This document shows, piece by piece, positions 46,610 through 55,900 of a stretch of 57,718 nucleotides of DNA (position 1 is its first letter; the number at the start of each line of letters is the position of its first letter). This DNA is from a virus, in IMG/VR virus record IMGVR_UViG_3300025769_000008, positions 1 through 57,718 of that record. One strand, given 5' to 3'. Made by a program: the position numbers and the translations under genes. Below the pieces are notes generated by a model. The model saw only the letters and a program-made list of their open reading frames with translations. It was not told the DNA's origin and ran no database searches.

Positions 46610-49020
46610 TGGATATTAAACAACAAACTAAAAATGTAGCAGCTCAAGGTCGTTATGGCGACTCTATGCTTTTGCACGTTAATCCAGCAGAGGTAAAAGG
46701 ATTAGCGTCAGCTATGCCTATAACAGTAAATCCGCAAACTGGACAGCCAGAAGCCTTTTTACCTTTTCTTGCTCCTTTAGCAGGAAGTTTATTAGGAAGT
46801 AGTTTATTAGCTGGTGTAGGTGGCATGAGTGCTTTGACAGCAGGAGCTTTAGGTTCAGGTCTTGCACAATATGCAGCTACAGGCGATTTAAAAAAAGGAT
46901 TGCTAGCTGGTCTAACAGGATATGGTTTAGGAACAGCTATGCAAGGAGCAGGTGCAGCTAAAGCTGGAGCAGATGCAACAGCAGCAACCACACAAGCAGC
47001 AACAGAAGCAGCAACACAAACAGCTTTAACTAATCCTGCTAATTTAAATATAACAGACCCAACTTTACTTAATATTGCTTCAACTGATCCTACGTTAGCT
47101 TCTCAATTAGGAGCAGAAGCTTTAAATCCAGCAGGACAATTAGCAGTAGGAAAACAACTAGCAATGGCTCAACCAGCAATAGCACAAGCTGGTAGAACAG
47201 CAGCAGAAGCTTATACAGGTACTGGTGTAGATGCTTTAAAAGATGTGTTTACAGGTAATACTATTGGTGAAGGTTTTGGAAACCTAGCAACAGGATTAGC
47301 TGATCCTATGTCATACATACCAGCAGGTATAGGTATGGGCGGTACTGGCATAATGGAATCACAAGAAGCCTTTGCAAGAATGGTAGGAGAAAGCGAGGAA
47401 GCATACAGGAGAAGAAGAGAACAAAATCTTTTGGATAATCCAGAACCTATTCTTTATTCAGCAGAAGGCGGAAGAACAGGATATTTTATGGGTGGCGAGA
47501 TGAGAGCTGCTATTGATAGTGTAGGTGGTCGAGATATAACAGGTGGTAATTTGCCACAGATATTTGCACCTGCCAAACAAGCATATGATGTAAACCCTGA
47601 TTTTATGGCAGGATTCGCACCTGAAACTATGTATTTTAATCCAGCTACAATATCAGCCCCTGCGTCTGGTTTACAAGCAGGAGCACCTCCTATAGGGATA
47701 GATACATATGAAGGCTCTAAAGGCGGTTATGGAGGCAGACAAGCATCTATAGCACCTCAAGTATCTATAGACCCATACTCAGCTTATACAGGTTCTGCAC
47801 CTAAAGGTTTAGAATTTACTGAAGCACCCATGCCTGAACCAATACAACCTATGCCTGTCTTACCTATAACTCCACCTGATTTTGGAATAGGTGTACCTGA
47901 TATAGGAGGTATAGTTGGTATTCCTAATATAGGCAATATAGACATTCAATCAATAATAGATGGATTAGGAGATTATAATAGACCAGAAAGATTTATGCCC
48001 ATGACAGGAGAAGATTTAGGAATTACACAACCTTTTACTCTTGGTGAACAACTTCCAAAAGGTGTTGATAATAATATAGATATTTCAAATTATTTATCTA
48101 ATAAAGAAGATACTTTAGGAACTGCAAAAGATATTTTTGGACCACAAGTAGAATTTGCAACAAGTCCTGTTGAAGGCTCTAATTATATGATGACTGCTGC
48201 TGCATTAGAAGGTATGGGAATTGCTCCACAACCAGTTAGTGGTGGTGGATTAGGTGGTCTTTTTGGTGGTTTAACTCCACAAGAACCAATTGTTAGTGAA
48301 ATGAATACGCAAGTTGCACCTGCATTAGATGTAACTTCTGTACCTGCTTTAGATGTTTTAGACCCAGTTGTAGCTAAACAAGTAGTTGATATTCCAACTT
48401 ATAATTATAACGATCCAGCTAGATTAGCCAGAATAGATGATTATTTTGCAAGTGATAGATTTGCATCTGCATCAGGTGGTTCTACTAATTTTCAAGAAGG
48501 AGGAGCTCTAAAGCCTATTCCAGAAGATAATAAAGGTTTACCTAATTTACCTAAAGATGTAAGAAATGAAATGGGTTATATGCAAGAAGGTGGTATGACT
48601 GATATGCAAAGTGATCCACTTACTCAAGAAGTTACTATGTTTATTTTAGGTGAAACAGATAATGAACAAGCACTCAATGACTTTATAACAAAATATGGAA
48701 GTGATGCTTTTATGCAACTTAGAGAGGCAGTATTGCAGTCTATAGTTCCTAATGCCCAAACAGAAGGTTTAATTAGAGGTGATGGAGAAGGTGGAATGGA
48801 TGATGACCTTAGGGGCATGATAGGCGGTAAGGAACGTATTGCAGTATCTCAAGATGAATTTATTGTTCCTGCTGATGTAGTATCAATGTTAGGAGATGGC
48901 AGTTCAGATGCTGGTTCTAAAGAACTTTATGACATGATGGATAGAGTTCGTAAAGAAAAAACTGGTACTACAAAACAAGCACCTAAATTAGCTAATGCTG
49001 GAGGACTATTACCTGCATGA
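46609..49020 (+). CDS. Internal virion protein with GG motifs (803 aa)
   Basis: Hydrophobic Gly/Ala-rich segment near 45-125 (LLGSSLLAGVGGMSALTAGA), which could insert in a membrane; proline/glycine-rich middle; and several GG signatures (AEGGRTGYFMGGEMR; NFQEGGALK; MQEGGMTD; ANAGGLLPA at the end). Typical of large proteins of marine podoviruses, thought to be ejected or tail-internal. Function unproven. Confidence 0.65.
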   Translation: MDIKQQTKNVAAQGRYGDSMLLHVNPAEVKGLASAMPITVNPQTGQPEAFLPFLAPLAGSLLGSSLLAGVGGMSALTAGALGSGLAQYAATGDLKKGLLAGLTGYGLGTAMQGAGAAKAGADATAATTQAATEAATQTALTNPANLNITDPTLLNIASTDPTLASQLGAEALNPAGQLAVGKQLAMAQPAIAQAGRTAAEAYTGTGVDALKDVFTGNTIGEGFGNLATGLADPMSYIPAGIGMGGTGIMESQEAFARMVGESEEAYRRRREQNLLDNPEPILYSAEGGRTGYFMGGEMRAAIDSVGGRDITGGNLPQIFAPAKQAYDVNPDFMAGFAPETMYFNPATISAPASGLQAGAPPIGIDTYEGSKGGYGGRQASIAPQVSIDPYSAYTGSAPKGLEFTEAPMPEPIQPMPVLPITPPDFGIGVPDIGGIVGIPNIGNIDIQSIIDGLGDYNRPERFMPMTGEDLGITQPFTLGEQLPKGVDNNIDISNYLSNKEDTLGTAKDIFGPQVEFATSPVEGSNYMMTAAALEGMGIAPQPVSGGGLGGLFGGLTPQEPIVSEMNTQVAPALDVTSVPALDVLDPVVAKQVVDIPTYNYNDPARLARIDDYFASDRFASASGGSTNFQEGGALKPIPEDNKGLPNLPKDVRNEMGYMQEGGMTDMQSDPLTQEVTMFILGETDNEQALNDFITKYGSDAFMQLREAVLQSIVPNAQTEGLIRGDGEGGMDDDLRGMIGGKERIAVSQDEFIVPADVVSMLGDGSSDAGSKELYDMMDRVRKEKTGTTKQAPKLANAGGLLPA

Positions 49021-49490
49021 ATGAGCCAGCAATAAAACAAGAAGCATCTGGAGTCTACGAATTGTCTTTAGTTCCTGTAGAACAGATATCTTTAGTTTGG
49101 AGTCAAGTAGAAAAGTTTTTAAAAAAATCAGCTAGTCGTTCAGGCGGAAGAACAAGAATAGAAGATATATTTTATGAACTTATAAATAACCAAACACAGC
49201 TTTGGATAATTTTTGATACAGGTGATCTAAAGATAAATGGAGTACAAATTACTTTATTTAATACATATCCAACAGGTAAAAAAATGTTAAACCTAGAACA
49301 TACGTCAGGAAAGAATATGCAAGACTGGGTTGAACAAGGTATTGAAACTATGATTAAGTTTGCTAAAGCTAATGGATGTGAAGGCATAGAAGGTATGGGT
49401 CGTCATGGTCAATGGAATTGGGTTAAAAATAAAAAGGGTTGGAAAAAACCTGCAACATTTTACGAATATATATTTGAGGATGATAAATGA
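49017..49490 (+). CDS. GNAT-like phage protein (157 aa)
   Basis: Ordered alpha/beta with LSLVPVEQISLVWSQVEKFL, then QLWIIFDTGDLKINGVQITL, a helix WVEQGIETMIKFAKANGCEG and terminal WNWVKNKKGWKKPATFYEYI. The strand-helix-strand order and KKPA.FYEY end resemble phage GNAT-fold proteins found among virion genes; no acetyl-CoA P-loop motif is obvious, so enzyme activity is doubtful. ATGA overlap at the start. Confidence 0.55.
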   Translation: MNEPAIKQEASGVYELSLVPVEQISLVWSQVEKFLKKSASRSGGRTRIEDIFYELINNQTQLWIIFDTGDLKINGVQITLFNTYPTGKKMLNLEHTSGKNMQDWVEQGIETMIKFAKANGCEGIEGMGRHGQWNWVKNKKGWKKPATFYEYIFEDDK

Positions 49491-50917
49491 GAAAATTTAA
49501 AGGTGGTGGTGGAAGTTCTGCACCAACAGAACAAACTGTATATAGCACAGACTTACCTGAATACGTTGAGCCGTATTTTAAACGACTACTGCAACGTGGT
49601 GAGGCTGAATCATTACAAGGATATACTCCATATGGCGGTCAAAGACTAGCTTACTTTTCACCTGATGAATTAACCAGTCAAGCAATGACTAGGGGTTTTG
49701 CAACTGCTGGTACACCACAACAATTTACAGATGCAGCAGCAAGATATGGACAGACCACACCATTAACTTCTCAATATACAGCAGGAACATTTGATTCAGG
49801 ATATGCAGCAGGAGATGTAGGTCCAACTTATCAAGCAGGTACTATAGGTTCAGATTATAGAGGTAGACAAATAAGATCATCTTATAGACCTGATGCAAGA
49901 CGTTCACAGTATATGGCAGGAATAGTTGGTGATAGCTATACACCCATAGGCTATGAACAAAATCTTCAAAGGTTTATGTCACCTTATCAACAGAATGTTA
50001 TTGATGTAGAAAAAAGAGAAGCAAGAAGACAATCTGACATAATGGGAAAAGGTATTGGTGATGCAGCTACAGCTCAAGGTGGTTTAGGTGGATATAGAGA
50101 AGCTATACAGCAAGCTGAACGTGAACGTAATTTAGGACAACAACTAGGAGATATACAAACTAGAGGTAGTCAAGCAGCATTCCAATCAGCACAACAACAA
50201 TTAGCAGCAGAAAGAGCTGCTGGTTTAGGTGCAGCACAATTTGGTTTACAACAATTCCAAGCTGGTGAATCAGCACAACAAGCACAAGAAAAATTAATGC
50301 AAGCTGCATTCCAAGCTGGTGAGCAAGCCAAGCAACAAGCTGCTTCATTGGGCTTAACAGCAGAACAACAAACTGAAGCATCAAGACAAGCACAAGAAAA
50401 GTTCGCACAATCTGGATTCCAATTAAGTCAACAGGCTTTACAACAACAAGGTGCTCAATCACTACAAGCTTATCAAGCAGGTGAATCTGCTAGACAACAA
50501 GCAGCAAAACTTGGACTGACTGCACAGCAACAAGAAGAAGCTGCAAGACAAGCACAAGAGAAGTTTGGTCAAAGTGCATATGATTTATCTAATCGTTACA
50601 ACTTAGCTGCTGCACAGGGATTAATGGGTGCAGGTGAAACTATTAGCAGAGATGCTCTATCTAGAATAGCAGCATTACAAGGTATAGGTGAACAACAAAG
50701 AGCATTGCAACAAGCTAGTTTTGATGTTGGTTATGAAGATTTCCAAAGACAAAGAGATTTTGCACAAAATCAACTTGGGTTATTTAGTAACTTGTTAAGA
50801 GGTGTACCAGTACAACCACAACAAAGAATAAGTACGTTTCAACAACAACCTGGATTATTTCAAACAGCCGTAGGTGCAGGTTTATCAGGTCTAGGTTTAT
50901 ATAGAGGAATGAGTTAA
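49487..50917 (+). CDS. Gln/Ala-repeat internal virion protein (476 aa)
   Basis: N-terminal KFKGGGGSSAPTEQTVYSTD and EYVEPYFKRLLQRGEAESLQ, a beta/Tyr-rich region (80-150), then long helices with at least three ~33-residue repeats (QAGE-A-QQA--LGLTA-QQ-EA-RQAQEKF, about 255-370). Resembles ejection-type internal proteins of marine podoviruses; could extend as a long helical tube or rod. Function inferred. Confidence 0.65.
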   Translation: MRKFKGGGGSSAPTEQTVYSTDLPEYVEPYFKRLLQRGEAESLQGYTPYGGQRLAYFSPDELTSQAMTRGFATAGTPQQFTDAAARYGQTTPLTSQYTAGTFDSGYAAGDVGPTYQAGTIGSDYRGRQIRSSYRPDARRSQYMAGIVGDSYTPIGYEQNLQRFMSPYQQNVIDVEKREARRQSDIMGKGIGDAATAQGGLGGYREAIQQAERERNLGQQLGDIQTRGSQAAFQSAQQQLAAERAAGLGAAQFGLQQFQAGESAQQAQEKLMQAAFQAGEQAKQQAASLGLTAEQQTEASRQAQEKFAQSGFQLSQQALQQQGAQSLQAYQAGESARQQAAKLGLTAQQQEEAARQAQEKFGQSAYDLSNRYNLAAAQGLMGAGETISRDALSRIAALQGIGEQQRALQQASFDVGYEDFQRQRDFAQNQLGLFSNLLRGVPVQPQQRISTFQQQPGLFQTAVGAGLSGLGLYRGMS

Positions 50918-52998
50918 TGAATTTAGTAGATTTAGCAACAGAATTAGAATATGTGCCTAAAGAACAATTGGCACAAATGTCACAAGACCCTAGCAGTAGG
51001 TATCCTCAATACTTAGTATTGTCAGAAATACAAAGAAGAACTGCTAACGAAAAAGCTTATGCAGCAGCTAAACCTAGACCTACTACTACAGTAGCAGAAG
51101 AAGTTGTTGGTGAATTTATGCAACCTCAAAGTTTGCAAGCAGGTATGCCGTCTGAATCAGCTCCAACTGATGCTTTCTCTTCAGAGTCTATGGGTATACC
51201 TGCCTCTGCTCCTATGCAACAACCTATGATGATGGCTGGCGGTGGTCAAACTAAGGCAGAAGCTAGAGAAGGCATTATTGATATGATGTCTGATATAAAC
51301 ATAAAACGTGGTGAAGCTGGATTATCTGGATTAATGGATGCTGCTGGTGATGTTATAACTGCTGGTAGTGCTGTTATACCTATAAATGCAGCAGGTAAGT
51401 TAGCACTTATAGAAAAAGCCATGAAGCCTTTATCTGGTGCTTACAGAAAAGCTTTAGAAGCTTCTAGAAAAGGTAATGTTGAATATGCAAATTTAGACCC
51501 TCTAGTTAAAGAACAAGCAAAAAAATATATACAACTTAGTAAAGAATCTGATAAAGCTTCTTTTACTTTGGGTGCAGGTGCACCAACAGCTTTTTCTTTA
51601 GGTGTTGCTAATCAAGCAGGAAAGTTTAAATATCAAGATGAAGATAAAAAAGCTAGTGGTGGTTTAACTGAATATATGAAAGAAGTTGGCTCTGAACTTA
51701 AACGTATAAAAGAAAAAGAATCTAGATATGCAGCTAGAAACAAAAGAGAAAAAGAAGGAAAAACAATATTTTCTACTTCATTATCACCTAGAAAATATGT
51801 AATACCTGATGAAACATATAAAAAATTAACTGATAAAGGAATGGTTAGGGCTTTTGATGCCTATAGACCTATGGGATTATTGTTTAACGCTTTATCTGGA
51901 GAAGGTGCATTTAGTGGAATGGATAGAACAATACCTGAATCAAAATTAAAAAACTTAGAGTCTGCAATGAAACAGTCTCGTAATGAAATGCAACAAAGAC
52001 AATTAGGTTTAGCTAGTGGTGGTTTAACTGCTTATGCTAATGGTGGTGCATTAGAACAAAGTTTTGCAGACCCATATGAAAACGTATTAGGTTCATCTTC
52101 TAATCCTTACCCTATGGAATATATTGAAGATGAAGAAGATTTAACAATAGGAGATTTACGAGACCCATTAGCAGCAGCTACAGCGTTATTAGCCCTTGAT
52201 CCAAGAAGAAAAGCTTTAAGTTATTTAGGAGGTAAAGCCAAAGGTTTATTTGGTGCAATAAAAAGAAGATATAAAAAAGATGATATAGATTTAGGACCAA
52301 CAGGTATGCCAGCAGGTAAAGTTAAAGTTGGAAAAGAAACTTATGATCCATCAAAAGTAACTGTTCCACAAACAGGTATAGACTTAAAAAAAGTTATTAA
52401 AGACCCTTTAATTACAGTTCCTGCTGGATTAGGAACTGCATATTCTATATCGTCTTTATCAGATGAATCTGTTGATACAAATGATAAAAATAAAACAGAA
52501 ACAGATACAGAAAAACAACTTCGTTTGCAAAGAGAAGAATATGAAAAACAACTCGCAGAACTCAGAAATAAAGCCACAGGAATAGCTAAACCTAAAAAAG
52601 AAATAGACTATGACTTAGTAGGATTAGGTGGTCTTATAATGGGTGCTAGAAATATGAGTGAACTTGGTACAGGATTAGCTGGATTAGCTGAAAGAAGACA
52701 AGCTAGAGAAGATGCTTTATTAGAAGGACAAGCACAACAAGATTATTATAGAGCTAGTGCTGATAAAGTAAGAGCTGAAATAGAAGGTTTACCTTTAGAA
52801 AATAAAATGGATGCTTTAGAACAAGTAAATGATATTCTTACTAAAGCTTTAGAAGGTGAAATTGAGCTCACAGAAGAACAATTACAATATTATAATGTAG
52901 CCTCTCAAACTTTAACTTCACAAATTTTAGCGTTACAAGGAATAACTGCAAATTCATTAACAGGACTTGATCCATTAGAAGAAAATAGAATACAGTAA
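50917..52998 (+). CDS. Internal virion protein with GG motifs (693 aa)
   Basis: Low-complexity N-terminus, then MMAGGGQTKAEAREGIIDMM, a Gly/Ala hydrophobic segment (MDAAGDVITAGSAVIPINAA), KASGGLTEYMKEV, LASGGLTAYANGGALEQ, and a second hydrophobic segment near 590 (LVGLGGLIMGARNMSELGTG). The coiled-coil C-terminus carries many charged residues. Shared GG signatures with 46609-49020 and 28652-28885 suggest a common assembly or processing signal. Function unknown. Confidence 0.65.
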   Translation: MNLVDLATELEYVPKEQLAQMSQDPSSRYPQYLVLSEIQRRTANEKAYAAAKPRPTTTVAEEVVGEFMQPQSLQAGMPSESAPTDAFSSESMGIPASAPMQQPMMMAGGGQTKAEAREGIIDMMSDINIKRGEAGLSGLMDAAGDVITAGSAVIPINAAGKLALIEKAMKPLSGAYRKALEASRKGNVEYANLDPLVKEQAKKYIQLSKESDKASFTLGAGAPTAFSLGVANQAGKFKYQDEDKKASGGLTEYMKEVGSELKRIKEKESRYAARNKREKEGKTIFSTSLSPRKYVIPDETYKKLTDKGMVRAFDAYRPMGLLFNALSGEGAFSGMDRTIPESKLKNLESAMKQSRNEMQQRQLGLASGGLTAYANGGALEQSFADPYENVLGSSSNPYPMEYIEDEEDLTIGDLRDPLAAATALLALDPRRKALSYLGGKAKGLFGAIKRRYKKDDIDLGPTGMPAGKVKVGKETYDPSKVTVPQTGIDLKKVIKDPLITVPAGLGTAYSISSLSDESVDTNDKNKTETDTEKQLRLQREEYEKQLAELRNKATGIAKPKKEIDYDLVGLGGLIMGARNMSELGTGLAGLAERRQAREDALLEGQAQQDYYRASADKVRAEIEGLPLENKMDALEQVNDILTKALEGEIELTEEQLQYYNVASQTLTSQILALQGITANSLTGLDPLEENRIQ

Positions 52999-55900
52999 TG
53001 AGCGTATATAAAGCACCTGATGGAAGTAAATATAATATTCCTACAGAGCCTTTACAAAGAAAAAGATTTGTTGATGCTGTAAAAAATAAATACGGAGAAG
53101 ATTTAGATCAAACTTCTACATTAGATCAGGCAATAGAATTTGGTAAAGCAATACCTAGGGGTGCTGCTAGTTTAGCTTTGTCTGTACCTACAGGTATAGT
53201 TTCTTTATTTGATATTGGTGATGATAGTGCAGCACTTAAAGGTTTACGAGGTCTAGAAAAATCATTACGAGAAGATTCAGCACTTGCAGCCGATCCTAGA
53301 TACGCAGATAAATTTAGTACAAAACTAGGTGAAGGTATTGGATCATTTGTTCCTTTTTTAGGTGCTGCGAAAGTAGGTAGCACTTTAGCTAAAGCAGGAG
53401 CAGTAGGTCAAAAAACTGGACAATATGGTGTACCAGCAGCATTAGCTATACCAACAGGTATGTCTGCACAAGCTGATCGTATAAACATGGCTAGAGAAAT
53501 GGGTGAAGATGTTGGTGGTTTAACAGAAACAACTGCCACTCTATTAGGTGGTGCTATAGGTATTACAGAAATATTACCTGTTGCACACATATTTTCTAAA
53601 GTATCTAAAGCAGCTCCTAAATCTGTAAAAGAACAATTAGTATCTGCACTTAAATCAGGTGCATTTGAAGGTGGTCAAGAAGTAGGTGCAAGCATACTGC
53701 AAGATTTAACTGCTCGTGGTTTATATAGTGAAGAATTACCTATTGGTGAAAGTCTATTTGATGAGTTTACTATAGGTGGCATTATTGGTGCTGGTGCTGA
53801 TCTGGTTGTTACTAGCATGGGTAAGAAAGGTATAAAAGACTATCACGCAGAAGAAAAAGCTAGAAGAGAAACTTTAAACAAACAAGAATTATTAAAAACA
53901 AAAAAAGTGGAATTAGGTCTTGAACAAGGCACTATTCCAGAATTTCAAGAACCAACTCAAATTGATGTTCCAAACATCCCCGCCCCCGAATCCATACAAG
54001 ACCCTCTTAATTTAGATTATGTAGAAAATGCTGATGGCAGCTTTGCTATATTAGATTTAAATCAACCAGCCAATCCTATTATATCTACAGCACCTACACA
54101 GGCTGCTGCTGTTACAGGTATTGAGAAACTTAAAACAAAACAAAACAATGCTTTGTTAAAAAACCAACTAGATAATATGCTTTACCTACAAGGTAATGTT
54201 AATAGTGCTGCTGCGTTTGAATTAGGACAAACTTTATTAGACCCCATAGCTACAACTGTTACAGCTAATGATATAGCAGTTAATAACAGTAGACTTAAAG
54301 ACACAGGTAAAAAGAATTTTGTAGATCAAAATAAAAATAAAACTTTTAGTATGCCTGAAGCAAAAAAACTGCTTACTAAAAAAGATTTTAACACCATGAC
54401 AGAAAGTATGGCACAAGCCGTATTTAAACAATCAGAAAAGTCTGGAGAACCTTCTTTAACTGCTGGTAAACAAAAACTTAATACTACTCCTAAGTTTTTA
54501 AAGTCTATGCTTGCTTCTAAAAACATAGACCCAGATAGTATTATCTCACCTGCTTTTCAACACGCTGCTGAAGTATTTACAGGAACAAGTCAAATTTCAA
54601 GCATGACTAAAGGACAAAAAGAACTTTTGTTAGCTAGAATTCATGCTATGCCTAAGTTTAATAATAAAATTTCTTTTCCTGAATTTAGAAATAGAGAGTA
54701 TTCAGCCAAAGATATGGCTGATTTTGTAGCTAATATTGGTAAAACTGAATTTACAATAGATAATGTCAAAGATTTTTTAACTCAAAGATATACAGGTAAA
54801 AAAGCTAAATATCACAAAGGTAACTTTGAAGATAATTCTTTTTTAGCAATACAAGAAGCTGATACATTTTTAAGAGATTTAAAGGATAGTGGTAGAGCAG
54901 AATTACAAGAAGATTTTGTTACATACAAAATTAGAGACAACTTTGAATTTGATATTGCAAGACGAGCTGAAAGTTTTGGACAAACACCAGAAGAGTTTAG
55001 AGCCAAGTTAGAAGCAGAAAATAAATTACCACAAGAGATTATTGACCAGTTAGTAGAATCAGAAAGAGTAAAACAAGAAAAACTTTTACCTCCAGAAGAG
55101 GTTGAACCTAAAGTTATAAATTATCGTGAAGCAGTAGAAGAGGGTAGAACTAATAAGTTTGCTAAAGAAGCTCAAAGAATATTAAACGAAAGGGGCTTGA
55201 AAGATACTGGTGTAGTTATAAGTAATGAATTGTTATCTGCTAGCACATTAAGACAAGTAAAAGATAACGAACTTATTTATGATCCAAGAGCAGTAAAAGA
55301 TAGAGGCATATTAGGTGAGTATGATAAACAATCTGACATTATATTTTTATCACTTAATAGAATTAATCCTGATGGCAATCTTACAGAGTCAGATATACAA
55401 CAAAAGTTAAATAGAGTTCTTGACCATGAAATGATTCATGCGTTGAGAGCTAAAGATTTAATTAATGAAAGAGAATATAACTATTTACGCAATCAAGTTA
55501 AAAGTAAAAAAGTACCTGAATCGTTTGATTCTAATTTTAAAAATAAATCTTTTTATCAAAGAAGTGTAAGTATTAATTCCGCTACATTAGAAGGCAGAGA
55601 ACTTACAGAAGAAAAAAGAGAAGAGTTTTTTGTAGAAGAAGCCATAGCAGAAATGTTTAAGGCTAGAGAAGATATAAAAAATATGCCACCTAAATCACAA
55701 GGTATATTTAATAAAATTGTTGATTTCTTTAAAGGCATGGGTGAAGCAATGCGTTTATCAGGATATCAAAATGTATCTGATATATTTACTGATATTGAAC
55801 AAGGCAGAGTAGGTGCTAGAGCTAGAGGAGAAATAAGAACTACAAGAGAGCTTGATACAGGCGAAGCTAGAAGAGGTTTAGGTGAGTTAGCTGATGATAT

